Origin: Peribolospora baueri
Lineage: Eukaryota > Basidiomycota > Peribolosporomycetes > Peribolosporales > Peribolosporaceae
Direction: 5' to 3'
NCBI GenBank assembly: GCA_029717555.1
Contig: JAMDHS010000115.1
Location: 1 to 57,450 of the forward strand
DNA: 57,450 nt
Shown here: positions 22,680 through 34,426 of the stretch, piece after piece
How the letters are laid out: each line of letters begins with the position of its first letter
Numbering within the stretch: the first letter of the stretch is position 1
Notes under the pieces: generated by a model
Told to the model about the DNA's origin: nothing
Database searches by the model: none
What the model saw: only the letters and a program-made list of their open reading frames with translations
Position numbers and translations under genes: made by a program

Positions 22680-24713
22680 TCACTCTCTGCGATCAACATC
22701 AGGCTCAACGCCGGCGTCCCTGACGAACGAAGAGAAATCCAGGAGCGGAACGCCGTCGCCCGCGTCGTCGCCTCCCGAAGATTCATCGAAAAGTCCAGCT
22801 CCGGGGACGGAGTCGAGAAGTCGTTGGAAATCCATGGTCACATCCCACCCTGCCGCATTGCTGTCGCTTGCAGACGACGCCGGAGCGTCAGCCTCCTTTC
22901 GAATTTTCCCCTCGACTTCCCAACTAACTTCCACGACGTTCCTCAAAACGCTTTCCTCGATTTGCAGTCGCACGAGCTCGCCCTTGAGCTTGTCGTATGC
23001 CGAGCTGATTTTTTGGGATTGATTACGCAGACGGTTGTAGGAGCGCGTGAAGGTCGCTGGCAGCGGCGGACGCGTGTGCGATGAATTCGGAGAGCCATCG
23101 GATCCGCGGGACGTCAGGGAAGAAGGACGAGGCGAGGATGATCGCCGCTGGGGCGAGTGAGGAGCAAGAGAGGCAGACGACGAGTGCGTGGGATCCGCAG
23201 ACTTCGCCTCGGTTGGCCATGGAGAGGAGCTCAGCAAAGTAGCGAGCTTGATCGCTTCGCTCACTGCTTGCGACTCGTCCGCGGCGGTGAGTTGGGGGTC
23301 CATAGTGAGAGGGGCGACGGGCCCGCTTGTGGAGACAGGGGCGGGGGCCGGGACGGGAACGGGGACGGCGGCCGACCCGTCCTCAGACGCGTGAGAAGAT
23401 TGGAGTAAAGGTTGATTCGACGGCGCCGACGAAGCAGACGGCGCAAATGGGCCGAGTACGGCGCTGAAGAGCGCGAACGCGTCTTCGCCATTGTCGTTAG
23501 CGTCATCGCCATCCATCATGGTCATGTCCAGTTCCGCTGAAATCGACTGTGCTTGTGGTAAGTCGATGGTGGATGGCTGGGCGACGCTGGATGGATCGGC
23601 TACTGGATGCAACTGGCAGTGGGTGGGCGAGCCGCTCCCGGTCGCACCACCTGGCGCCGCGTCGGCATTGCTATCAGCATCAGCAGCCAGGGAGGATGTC
23701 TCCTTCGCTCGAGCGCTTGGCATGTCCTCGCCACCAGCCGACGCAGGTCCGAAAATTTCGCTCATATCTCGCTCGAGAGCTTCATCCAAAAGGTCATCTC
23801 TGAAAGTGTCTCCAAAGCCGGAGGACGACGCCGGGCTCTCTGATTGAGCGGTGCCCAACCAGCCAGCGACTGAGGTGGCACGGGACGATAAGGAGCCTTC
23901 AATGGAGGCAGATGACTTGGGTGGTGGAGGGGCGAATTTGGGGGGCGGCAGCTCAGCGGGGCGCTCTCGAGCGGGACGGAAGAGGGCGGCACTGCTGGAC
24001 GATGCTGGCTGGTGTGGGTATGTCCCAGGGCCTGGTGGTGGACATGGCAGTCTGGAACGCTTGGATCGACTCGCACTGGCCTCGGAAGATGTCGAGGCTG
24101 CACCTGGTGACCTGTCTACGCGGCGTCTTTTGACACTGTGTGAAGCCGCCTGAGGGGAAGGCAGATCCGAGGGAACTTTGGAACGCGTGTCCGATGGCCG
24201 TGACTGGGTCATCGTCGCAGTCGCATTAAAGAGCAGGGGCGAGGAACTTGCGGGAAGGGGATTTGCCTTGTAATACGACGTGAGAAACGATGCAAGGTGC
24301 GCCGAAGCTGACTGTTTCCCAGCGCGGGGCGTCGTTGTGCCCACTCCAGTCGAAGTCGAAATCGAGACAGACGAGGGCGTAGTCGAAGATATCGACGAGG
24401 TGGCGGAAGGAGAATCAGATGCAGTAGGCTGAGAAGTATGGCTCCCTGGGAGAGCGAGGCCCGCCACCCGGTCGAACTCAACCTCAGCCGCTCGACGGTC
24501 TCCGCGGTCCTCTTGATCACACTCTCCAAACAGCTCCTCGTCTACGTCGCTGCTCAATCCATCGTCCTGCGCATTCGCGCGAGGATCCGCCACTCCGCCG
24601 GCGTCCTCGACGATCCGGGGGGGCTGTGAGCTCGTTGCCGAGCGTGAACGTGGGAGGTACAGCGAGAACGCGGGGGGTGAATTGTCTTCGCGCGCGGATG
24701 CCCGACCAGCCAT
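22680..24713 (-). CDS. Uncharacterised Ser/Pro-rich protein with a C-terminal coiled coil
   Basis: A single open frame of 677 residues starting at ATG 24713, with no intron needed. Most of it is Ser/Thr/Pro/Ala-rich and probably disordered: acidic patches (SSDVDEELFGECDQED near residue 55), a basic KRRRVDRSPG motif that may be a nuclear signal, and a central HASEDGSAAVPVPVPAPAPV stretch. The only ordered-looking part is near residue 560, about 60 residues, reading SYNRLRNQSQKISSAYDKLK then GELVRLQIEESVLRNVVEVS. This predicts a heptad coiled coil. After it come hydrophobic/acidic pieces (TMDFQRLLDSV, VPLLDFSSFV) that could be short binding motifs. I do not recognise the family. The layout (disorder, nuclear signal, coiled coil, acidic hydrophobic tail) would fit a transcription or chromatin regulator, as inference. 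It is divergent from BUB1. Confidence 0.72.
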   Translation of the reverse strand: MAGRASAREDNSPPAFSLYLPRSRSATSSQPPRIVEDAGGVADPRANAQDDGLSSDVDEELFGECDQEDRGDRRAAEVEFDRVAGLALPGSHTSQPTASDSPSATSSISSTTPSSVSISTSTGVGTTTPRAGKQSASAHLASFLTSYYKANPLPASSSPLLFNATATMTQSRPSDTRSKVPSDLPSPQAASHSVKRRRVDRSPGAASTSSEASASRSKRSRLPCPPPGPGTYPHQPASSSSAALFRPARERPAELPPPKFAPPPPKSSASIEGSLSSRATSVAGWLGTAQSESPASSSGFGDTFRDDLLDEALERDMSEIFGPASAGGEDMPSARAKETSSLAADADSNADAAPGGATGSGSPTHCQLHPVADPSSVAQPSTIDLPQAQSISAELDMTMMDGDDANDNGEDAFALFSAVLGPFAPSASSAPSNQPLLQSSHASEDGSAAVPVPVPAPAPVSTSGPVAPLTMDPQLTAADESQAVSEAIKLATLLSSSPWPTEAKSADPTHSSSASLAPHSPQRRSSSPRPSSLTSRGSDGSPNSSHTRPPLPATFTRSYNRLRNQSQKISSAYDKLKGELVRLQIEESVLRNVVEVSWEVEGKIRKEADAPASSASDSNAAGWDVTMDFQRLLDSVPGAGLFDESSGGDDAGDGVPLLDFSSFVRDAGVEPDVDRRE

Positions 24714-25224
24714 TTCGCTGGTGGTCGACGGGACGGACGAGAGCGTTTGGCTTCAGGCGGTGATGAATGGGGCGCGGCGTACTTCGTGACGATGTGGCAG
24801 GTTAAGATTGACTCACCAGGTCGCCCAATCGACCTCGACGAAACAGGGACTGGCTAGTGGGCCGCTAGGATGCGCAGTGCATTGACGCTGCCTGGACGTG
24901 TGGACAACCGAATAGGATGGCGAATCGAAGGCGACTGGAGAGGCAAGGAAATCCGTCGCCGTCAGGTCGTCCACGTCGTCATCGTCGCGGTGTGGTTTGA
25001 AGGAGCAGTGAGAATTGAAGAAAGACGTGGGCATGCTCGTCACGTGATTTGAGAGGGGCGACGCGAAGACCCGCGTCGGGGCAAGTTTATGGCCGGAATG
25101 CATTCCGTCAGTCCTCGTCGACGGCCTTCATCTGCGACGCACCGTCGGCCATCGCCTGTACCACTGATCCCCTTTTCTTTTTCTTATTGGCAGATTGACC
25201 TCCACCCTTCTTGTTTGCCACGGC
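24714..25224. promoter_or_regulatory. Divergent promoter region upstream of BUB1
   Basis: About 510 bases between two divergent starts. A CAG acceptor-like site with a T-rich stretch (CCTTTTCTTTTTCTTATTGGCAG) just before 25194 suggests a 5' UTR intron, or a short extra first exon, for BUB1. Two ATGs at 25088-25100 could belong to such an exon. Confidence 0.5.
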
Positions 25225-28200
25225 ATGGTGCACAACCTGCCCGCCACCGTGGCTACCCCATCACCGGCACCTCGTGGCGCAGCGCCCACCCCCGTCAAGA
25301 CTCCCATGATGGACCAGAACTCCGCCACGCCCGTAGTCTCGTTCGACCAGATCGAGTCGCAGAAAGAAAATATTCAGCCCATAGCTCGAGGCCGCTCTGC
25401 TTCCAAGCTCTCCAACGTTATCTCCCTCCAGTTTAAGGAGCGACAGGCCGCCCTCGCCGAAGGGAGGGCCGAGTTCGAGCGTGAGATCCACAGCGAGGAG
25501 AACGCAGAGAGCGACGACCCGCTAGACGCATACAACCGCTACGTGCAATGGACGGTGGAGAACTACCCTCAAGGTCACAATCACGACAGCAATCTTGTGC
25601 CCCTCCTCGAGCTCGCCACCCACACCTTCAAGGACTCGGAGCAATACCGCAATGACAGCCGTTACCTCAAGCTCTGGGTGCTCTACGCAAGAAATGTGGA
25701 TGTGCCGAGGGACATTTACAGTTTCCTTATGGCAAATGATATAGGGACGAAACTAGCTACTCTGTATGAAGAGTATGCGATCACTCTGGAAGAAGCTGGC
25801 TTGTGAGTGGCTCGCTTCGGAGTCCAGGAGGACCGGCACCGAGACATGGGCTGACTTCCGCTCATGTGCCTTCCATCCACAGTACTGACCAAGCCGATCA
25901 GACCTATCTCCTCGGGATTCACCGCCGAGCCATGCCACTTGAGCGCCTGAAGCGCCGCTACGCCGAATTCCAGCAACGCATTCTCCTCCGTCCTCAGGGT
26001 TCAGAGACCCAGCCGGTAACGACCCCACGGTCCCGACCGACAGCCCCGTCCGGCTTGGGATCAGCAATGGGTTCTGTAGGACGCTCTGTGCTTGGCGTGA
26101 AATCTTCAGGACGAGGCCCTACCGCCTCTTTGGCCGCATCCTCGGGCGCCCAAGCACGGCCGGCGTCGTCCGCTCCGAACGGCGCAAGAATGGGCATCTT
26201 CGTGGACCCAACGGGCGAAGCAGCTGAAGAGGCTTCACGTAGAGGCCAATGGGATGACGTCGGTACGGTCGCTACTCGAAGAAGAGAGAACACGGAAGAC
26301 GGACCTTTGCCGTGGAAGGGCGAGCTGCTGCCCCAGAAGCGGGGAGGAGCGAGGATGCCGAGCACTCCCAAGCTCGAGGTCTTCCGCGACGGTGCGTCAC
26401 ACGTGCTCGATGCCCTTCGGAGCGCGAGAAAAACTTCCAAGCCGTCTTCCTTCGCTCTGGCATCTCGCACCAAACCCTCCAAAGATAAATCTTCCTCGTC
26501 CAAGGGCGGCGCCGCTGAAAAGGTAGTGGTTGACCTCGCCCTCCTTTACCCCTCCCTAGTGGGGCGCGAGAAAGCGGAGATGGAGAAGGTGCTGGTCGAC
26601 TCTCACCGGGGTAGCAGCCGGCGAAAGCGCACGAGGGAGGAGAGCCAGCACGAGGAGTTTAGCATGGAAGAGTGCATCGCGAGCAAAATCGGGCAGCGGC
26701 GGTGGGAGAACGAAGACGACGACATGGAAATGGGCGTGTGGCTTCCTCGTGAGTATTTGTTGGTCGTTCGAGTCGTGCTTTCGTCTCATTCCTGACTTGT
26801 CGATCCAATCTCGTATGCAGGCCGGGAGACGCGACGAAAGATCGAAGAGGCAGCGCCTGTGTTGGAACTGGCTCAAACGACGCTGTCGTCCAAGCGCTCC
26901 ACGTCTGCTCTCGTCACGCCTTCTCCGATTGCCGAGGGCGTCGCGGTGCCCGTACGATCGAAGACGTCACCGTCTGCTCCAATTCTCGACTTGGACGTCT
27001 CAATGATCAACTCACCATCGATTGCGCAAGCGGCCAACAAATCTGCACAGCTGCAACCGCTACACGTCTCGCCCGACTCGTCGACCTCAGCCTCGGCCTC
27101 GGCCTTGGCCCCGGCTCCGACCCCGGCGGCGTCAAACGCCGGTTCTTCTTCAGTCGATCTCAACCTCTTGAAGGATCCCAGGCCTCCAAGCCCGACGGTC
27201 GTGACGAAGGCGATGACCATGGAGGTCATGGGCATGTTCAACGGCGACGAAGACGAGGATGACGAGGATGACGATGACGATAGCGACGAGGAGGACAGTG
27301 ACGAAGACGAAGACGAGGATGAAGAGGAAGAGGAAGGACAAGATTCGATGGGAATGAGCGACGCGCACATGGCACCTCCCTTGCGTATGATGTCTTCCGC
27401 CGGGCTCGTTCCCCACTCGCCCACGCCTGCAGAGCGACGGTTCGACGAGAACGGAGAGCGTGTGAGCGGGAGCATGGGGAGCGTGCTGAGGCCGAAGGCT
27501 GCTCGAACTCCGTTAGCGGCCAAGCCAATCGTCGAGGAGGATGAACGAGAGGAAGAGGCGGAGGACCAAAGCGTCAAAGGCGACGAGCAAGACGAGCCGC
27601 CTAAGGACGGCGCGAATGTGATGGAGGAGCCGGAACCGTTGATCGACTTGGGAGAAGGCGGCGGAGAGGCTTCCTTCGAGACGAGCTACGCCGGTGGCGG
27701 CCGATGGGTGAATGGTCCGCTGGGGCCATACACGGTAATGACGCCCATAACCGAACGGACATACGAGTTCACAAATCACACCAACTGGACGCTCGCCCCC
27801 TCCAACGGAACAGATCGTCGTGTGTCCAGTTTCGGATCGCGCCCATCTTTCCCCTCGTTCGACTCACAATCGTCGGCGGAGCAGCTGCAAAGCGGAAAGA
27901 TGCCGGTCAAGCGTCTGTCCGTCCCTGATGCATCGCAAGAACCGGCTAAGGAAGTGGGCTGGGGCACGGCTGTTTTACAGGACCTTCCGAATCCGTGCTG
28001 CCCGACGGACGAGGAGACGCTTAGGAAGATCCTCACGTCGCTGAATCCTCCGCTCGAGACGCGTCCGGACTTTGTCGATCTTCGAATGACGACAGCGAAC
28101 AAGCTCGACTGTCTTCAGAAGCGCGCCAGGCAGGTCTCCAGGCGGTCCGTGGGCAGCAGCGGCAGGGGAGGATCGGGTGCCGGGGACGACGAGCCGTGGG

Positions 28201-29279
28201 AGGTGGAAATTGGGGGAGACGTGTTCAGCGTCAGGGAGAAGCTCGGAGAAGGAGGATTTGGCGCCGTGTTCCTCGTCGCAGGCGACGCTCCTGACGACGC
28301 CGACGAAGGACGTAGCTGGGCATCAGACCTCGACGACGAAACCGGGGGGAAGGACGAGAGCCGCCTAGTGGCCGTCAAGGTGGAACGTCCGGGGAACCTG
28401 TGGGAGTTCCATGTTCTGAAGTGCGTCCGAGACAAGCTTCCTCCTCACACGCTCAGCTCGGTGGTCCGACCTCGAAAGCTGTACGCGTACGGGGACGAGA
28501 GCTTTTTGATGATGGACTACAAGGACCACGGCACGCTGCTGGACGCGGTGAACCAGAGCTCCAAGGAGGGTTCCTCGACGCCAGGGTTGGACGAGGTGGT
28601 GGTCATGTTCTTCGCCATCGAGCTGCTCAAGATCGTCGAGGCGCTCCATTCGGCCGGCTTCATCCACGGCGACCTCAAGATCGACAACTGTCTCCTCCGA
28701 CTCGAGGAGCCTCAGCGTGGGACGACGTGGTCCAACGCGTACGCCGCAGACGGTTCTGCGGGGTGGTCGAGCAAAGGCGTGACGCTAATCGACTTTGGAC
28801 GAGCGATCAACACAACCATCTTCCCGGCCGATCAGCAGTTCATCGCCGATTGGCCCGTGGACAACAAGGACTGCGTGGAGATGCGCGAGGCGAGGCCGTG
28901 GACGTACCAGACGGATTACTACGGGCTTGCGGGCATTGTATACTGCATGCTGTTCGGAAAGTTTATCGAGACGACGACGACGACGGAGGCGGAATCGAAA
29001 TCGGATGGTCAGCACGAGCCGACGACGAAGCACAAGATTGGTCAACCGCTCAAGCGGTACTGGCAGGTGGACCTCTGGACGCGCCTGTTCGACGCGCTGC
29101 TCAACCCTCGCTGCGAGTGCGCCGACGGCAGCCTTCCGATCACGTCCGAGCTCGCGGCGCTGAGGAAGGAGATGGAGACCTGGCTCGAGGCCAACGCGAA
29201 TCGGGGAGGGAAGAACCTCAAAGGCGCGCTCAAGAAGGTCGAGATCCGAGCGCTAGAGATGCGCGGTCGGGCCAAGTGA
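25225..29279 (+). CDS. BUB1: Spindle-checkpoint kinase of fused Mad3/Bub1 (MADBUB) type
   Basis: Three exons (25225-25802, 25883-26748, 26821-29279) give about 1,300 residues. Order: a KEN box (SQKENIQP, residues 47-49); a Mad3/Bub1 TPR homology region (DDPLDAYNRYVQWTVENYPQ, YLKLWVLYARNVDVPRDIYS, EEYAITLEEAGL-FTDQADQT); GPLPWKGELLPQK and FSMEECIASKIGQRRWE, typical of the Mad3/BubR1 middle region; a GLEBS-like Bub3-binding motif near residue 604 (SPTVVTKAMTMEVMGMFNG); a long acidic run; and a kinase domain from about 950 with GEGGFGAVF, catalytic HGDLKIDN near 1096 and IDFGRA. A protein with both a KEN box and an intact-looking kinase combines Mad3 (Cdc20/APC inhibition) and Bub1 (kinetochore kinase) functions. 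The start is uncertain: 25225 is the first ATG in frame, but splicing from an upstream exon is possible. Confidence 0.9.
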
Positions 29280-29641
29280 ACGAACGGGTGAGGTGAGGTG
29301 CGGGTTCGAAGATGATGGGAGGCGATGTGAGGATTGCTTTGCGACGGATGGATGAAGAAAGAGAGGGATGGACAGGTCGCTGCTATTTTTGCTTGTATGA
29401 AACATACCCCGTTCTTCCAATTTGCACATTAATCTACGGCGGCAGAAAGACACCTGTGACTTTTGAGATAAGACGGCCCCTGTCGGTCGCCTCGGCGGGC
29501 ACCGTGAGGCCGTCACCGTCGACTCATCCGTGCAACAGTGCGTACCATGGATGATAGCTTGCCCAGTCTAAAATCGGACGACTTCCTTCCCGCACATGCT
29601 CGGAGCCTCACTCCCCTTCCCTCCTCCTTCCCTTTTTAGAC
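29280..29641. other. Intergenic, converging 3' ends
   Basis: 360 bases between the BUB1 stop and the stop of the acyl-CoA dehydrogenase gene. No coding signal; expected to hold both 3' UTRs. Confidence 0.5.
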
Positions 29642-32093
29642 CTACTCCTTCCCAGAGCCCAACTCTTCATTGAAGGTCCTCCCGATGAGCATCCTCCTGA
29701 TCTCCTGCGTGCCCGCGCCGATGGAGTACAGCTTGGCGTCGCGGAGGAGGCGCTCGACAGGGAAGTCCTTGGTGTAGCCGTTGCCGCCCAGGCATTGGAT
29801 CGCGTCAAGGGTCACCTCGACAGAGCGGTCCGAGGCGTACAGGATCGCGCCTGCGCAGTCCTGTGGTCGCCAGCGGGGACGGGAAATAAGTGGTTTACAA
29901 AACAAGAACAAGAAGGATGGTCAAACCATGATCGACTTTGGCGCCGGATGAAGCGTCGCAGTAAGCAGGAGATAACCGCTCACCCTTCTGCTGATCTTTC
30001 CCAGATCGCAAGCCCTTCCGACCGCATACACGTAGCTCCTCGACGCGCCGAGCTTCGTGTACATGTCTGTCGTGTCATCAAAGGGCGGTGGGACGGCAGA
30101 ACGCCAAAGGCTCGTCAGCGTCCGAGATCGCATCCGACCAGGAAGGCATGAAAAGGGACACCAAGCGAACCACGACGACCGCAAACGGAATGTAGGGTAC
30201 TCACCGGCGATCTTGCCCTGCATTAGCTGAAACTCTCCGATCGGCCTTCCAAACTGCTTGCGCTCATGCACGTACGTCACCGCGGCGTCGAAAGCCGCTT
30301 GCATGATCCTTCCCGGGTGGGCACGGGGGGGCGTTTGAAAACAGGTAATACGGGTAGAAGAGACAGGGTCGTCAACGATGGAGTGGGACGAAACTGGGAA
30401 CAAACACTTCAAACTCACCCGAGGGGTCCGCCTGAGAGCACGAGCCTCTCCAGGTCGAGTCCGCTCATGAGCACTGCCGCTCCGCGGTCTACCTTTCCCA
30501 GGACGTTCTCATCTGCCGAGAGGAAGGGAGGGAGGAAGCGAAGTGTGGAGATGGGGACGGAGGCGGAGACGAGGAGGTAGAGAAAGGACGAGTTTGGGAT
30601 TGACGATTGGAGAAAGGTGCCACCACCGCAAAATGTACCACCCGAACCAAGCGAGACCCACCCGGCACCTCGACGCCCTCAAAGACGAGCTCGCAAGTAT
30701 CGCTACCCCTCATGCCCATCTTGTCCAGCTTCTGACTGACAGAAAAGCCAGGCCAGTCGCGCTCGACGATGAAGGCGGTGATACCTTTGCTTCCCGCTTG
30801 AGGATTCGTTTTCGCGTACTGGGGTTTGTCAAATCGTGGTATGGGCGTGTAAGTTTAACATCTCGTCAACATGCGGAAATGGAGAGAAGACGAACGGCCG
30901 ACGCACGATGACAAAGGTGGAGGCCACCGGGCCGTTCGTGATCCTTTGGGGCACGGCGAGCAGAAAACGAAAGAAGGAAGTGGGAAATGTTTGGTCAGGG
31001 AAAGCGAAAGGGCAGCCACTCACCCACACTCACCACATCTTGCTCCCCTCCAACTTCCACCCACCTCCCCCACTCAACCTGACCGCTCTTGTGGTCATGC
31101 CCACGACGTCACTCCCAGCACCTGGCTCGCTCATGGCCAGAGCGCCGACCTTTTTGCCGCTGACAAGATCGGGAAGGTATTTGGCCTTTTGGGAAGGCGT
31201 ACCGTGCCGGTTGATTTGGTTCACGCAGAGGTTCGAGTGGGCGCCGTACGAGAGGGCTACGGAAGCTGAGGCGCGAGAGATTTCTTTTGGGAGAAGAGGG
31301 GATGGATACAAAGGTGTTCATACCTGTACGTTGACGAGCGAAGAGAAGGGAAGAATAGATAGGCTCATCTCACCCTCCATCACTATGGTGTGGTCCAGAT
31401 ACCCTTTGTCAATGCCTCCGTACTCGGCCGGTATGGTGACGCCTACAGAGGAGAGCGGAAAACCGGACGAGAGATTAGAGAGGGCGATGACGAAGACGTT
31501 CACCCGCTCATTGGGTACACCGCTCGACCTATGAGCGGGTCGGATGGGACCAGTCTGAAGGCCACGCACCGAGCAACCCCATGTCGCCCAACTTTTCCCA
31601 TAGATCCTAGGCAAGCAAAGGCGGTCGTGAATGCGATCGAGTAGACAAGGAGGGTAGATGGGTTGGGAACGAGAGAAAAAAAGCGCGTTCGATGCTCAGC
31701 TCTGTGGGCACCCGATGAAGATGACGCTCAGTCCACCGTGCTCTTACCATGGGAAATGCGTTCGACCTATCCGCCTCTGCTGCGCGAGGGACAATCTCCT
31801 TCTGTGCAAATGTAGCGACCGCTTCCCGGAGCTGAGGTGGGTGAAGCGGGGCGGCAAAGGAGTGTGAGTGGACATGCGCCAAAACTGGACGATTCCGTCT
31901 CCGACCGCATGCTCACCTCGGCCTGCTCCTCGGTCAAGCCGGCAACATCGACGTTGTAAAACGTGGAAGCGGAACGCGCGTGTAATGAAGGCAGGGGTCT
32001 AAGGACGCGCGGAGGACGGAGGGCGGAAGGGGCGGGAGTGCGGGGTAGAGAGGCGGCGAGAGCGGGGAGGCGGAGGAAGCGCGTGGAGAGCAT
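29642..32093 (-). CDS. IVD: Isovaleryl-CoA dehydrogenase, mitochondrial
   Basis: About ten exons on the - strand. The first (31917-32093) encodes an Arg/Ser/Pro-rich, acid-free N-terminus ([20 protein letters not shown]), a mitochondrial targeting sequence. Then come [111 protein letters not shown], the block ending [57 protein letters not shown] and [20 protein letters not shown]. The acyl-CoA dehydrogenase signatures are clear. The Glu in DLERLVL is the catalytic base position specific to isovaleryl-CoA dehydrogenase, whereas straight-chain enzymes use a later Glu. It oxidises isovaleryl-CoA to 3-methylcrotonyl-CoA with FAD in leucine breakdown. Confidence 0.9.
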
Positions 32094-32999
32094 GGTGGGG
32101 AGTATGGGTGTAGGGTGCTCTTCGTACGAGGAACGGCCAAGGCTGGAATGGAAATGGAGATGGAGATGATGGACGTTGGGAGACGAGAAAGCAAACCGTG
32201 ACGTCTCCTCGTCTTGTCTCCTCCGACCCCCGCATCTACCAGCTGGCCGGGCCGGTGCACGTGGTACGGCTTTGCGGGGCTGCGGTCGGCACCGGCGTCC
32301 AAGTCGTCCGTTGGCAGACTGCGGCATCCGCAAGACAGCGATCGACGCGGCGACCAGGACAACCACCATGACCGCGGCGACGACCGCGACGACGACCGCG
32401 ACCAAGGTGAATAAATGGACGCAGTGTCTCCCCCGGCAGCCTTGCCCTTCCGGCAGATGGAGGATGGGATTCCGAAAGGGATGACGGCAGGCTGCAGGCG
32501 GTCACGCCTCGCAGTCCGCAGCTCGGCCGCCCGAGACAAGCAAGCATGGCGGCCGAGGGAGCCGGATGTCACTCAACACCATCCTTGCCATTCGTCGTGC
32601 AGCAGAATAACGCCGGATGCAAGCCTTTTGAGAGCGTCGGCCAGCGCCCTCTCTCAACGGCCTCCTTCACCACGGACGACGGCAAACTTGCACTCGCCCG
32701 CTCGAGTCTGGAGTGGGGAACGCTGACCGGCATCGACAGAAGTTAGCCGAGACGAGCGACTCGACTCGTCGTTTCGAAACCACCCCGCTCACCTATCCTT
32801 TCTCCGTCCTCTCCCTACTCAGCGTACGCTTATTTTCCCAGTCGTTTTGCATCATCCCCCCTGATTGCCCCTCCGCTTTCCTTGTCTTCTCCTCTCGCCC
32901 TACTATCGTTCGCGTTGACCCGCTCTCACAAACGTTTACCATTTACCGTCTTACGATCTCCTCCAGCTAAGTAACCAGCAAATCAGCGAGGCCGAAAGG
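32094..32999. other. 900-bp intergenic region, probably divergent promoters
   Basis: Lies upstream of the dehydrogenase (-) and of a doubtful small gene (+). Open frames here have no recognisable domain. The last 200 bases are C/T-rich like other leaders in the window. Confidence 0.35.
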
Positions 33000-33660
33000 A
33001 TGACCCACGGCGATCCTCTCTCTCGACCCTCTCGCCGTTCCCGTTTACCTCCCACGAAAGTCGTGAGGCGGAAGCGTCCGGACATCCGAGACCGGCTCGA
33101 GCTCGAGCCCGCTTCTGCGCGAGGACGAAGACGCGAGGTGGTGGAGGGACGAGAGGCGTTGGAAGAACGGCAGGTGGCGCCAGGGGGTGGAAACGGACAA
33201 GCGACGATCGTGGCCGTTTCTGCCGTGCCTACCGTCTACACCGTGAGCATCCGAGGCCAACCGTCGACCAACCAACCAACAACAAAGGAGGGTGCAGGGA
33301 GGGAGGGGAGCGCGAAAAAGTAGAAGAGAAAAAGTCCCGATAACGCACGTCTGGCCGCGTTCGAATGCTGGCTGACGAAGGGCCATCCCGTTCTCTTCCA
33401 TTTCCCCTTCATCCGTCTCCCTTTCTTGCCTCCTTTCGCCGGCCCGGCACAACAAGGGACGACGACGCTGGCCGACGGCAGCGTCTCCGTCGGCAAGCTC
33501 ACCTTTTCCCCCACCACGCCTCCCACGGCCATCCAGCCAGCGTCATGCTGCCAACGATGCCGTCGGAGGCGGGACGACTGTGACGAGCGTCGCCGTTGCT
33601 GTCGCTGTCGCTGTCATTGTCGGGGTGGCGATGGGCGGCGCTGGAGGCGTAGCAATATGA
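33000..33660 (+). CDS. Possible small membrane-anchored protein, gene model doubtful
   Basis: A tentative two-exon model: 33000-33242 (81 codons, from ATG at 33000, ending ...GQATIVAVSAVPTVYT) spliced by a GTGAGC donor to 33457-33660. The last 25 residues (TTVTSVAVAVAVIVGVAMGG then AGGVAI) form a hydrophobic tail followed by a stop, as in GPI-anchored or tail-anchored proteins. Two other small proteins in this window have the same kind of tail (39726-40784 and 42618-43605). However, the spliced model has no signal peptide. The more protein-like middle part (TTTLADGSVSVGKLTFSPTT) lies in a different frame from the tail. Either the model is wrong, or the gene carries a frameshift or base error near 33545-33550. 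It could also be non-coding. Confidence 0.33.
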
Positions 33661-34426
33661 TCGAAGCAAGGCGATGTGGCGAGGCGAGGCGAGGCGAGGT
33701 AAGACGAGGTGTTCTATTTTGTCTGCCTTGGCGGAGGAAAAGGAGGGGCGATGATCTGGGAGGAAGGCAAGATGAAGACGAAGACGTAGACGTAGCTCTC
33801 CTCAGACGTGTGCTGCCCTTGCCTCAGGTCAGACCCGGGCCTATACATGTGTGTAGATCGAATCGAGGATACAATGTGAGTGAGTCGTACGGTGCGAGCT
33901 GAGCGACTGACAGAGGTCAGCCGACGCGCTGCGACGCGACGACGCCATCTGCAAAGACGAGCCGCCTGTATGTCCTAACGACCTCGTTCCACAAAACGAT
34001 GCCCTTGACAGTGGTGCATTGGGTCGGTGAGAGGAGAAGAGCGTGGGTGGTAGCGACATGAAGAGGGAGAGGCACGGGGAAGGCAGTGGGATAGGCTCGG
34101 AGGGGGCGAGAGAGAGGAAGATGCGCGGAACAGCGGCGCAGAGTGCGTGCGTTCGTCGGTGCGGGAAGGGGGTGTCCAAGTCCAAGCGAGCAAACGGGAA
34201 GATACGTAGCAGGAAGGAAAGGAAGGGGACACGCGAAGGGGCGTGGTGGTGGTATGGACGGGGGAGCGGCGCATGAAGGACGGACGATCAGCGGCTCGAC
34301 CTCGAGGGTATCTATCTGTCCACCTCGCCTCATCCTTCCTCCTTAGACAAACTACGACGGAGCGATGCGAAAGCAAAGCAAGCAAAGCAAAAATTCGCCA
34401 CGCCGCTACGATACGAGCGGGCGATT
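33661..34426. other. Intergenic, converging 3' ends
   Basis: About 770 bases with a short GGCGA repeat (33679-33698) near the left side and an AAAGCAAAGCAAGCAAAGCAA purine-rich block near 34372-34392, just beyond the stop of the protease gene. No gene supported. Confidence 0.45.

Noticed and set aside
28400-29296. Open frame in another phase across the BUB1 kinase exon
   Set aside because: High-GC shadow frame; the true frame contains all kinase motifs and ends in a proper stop.
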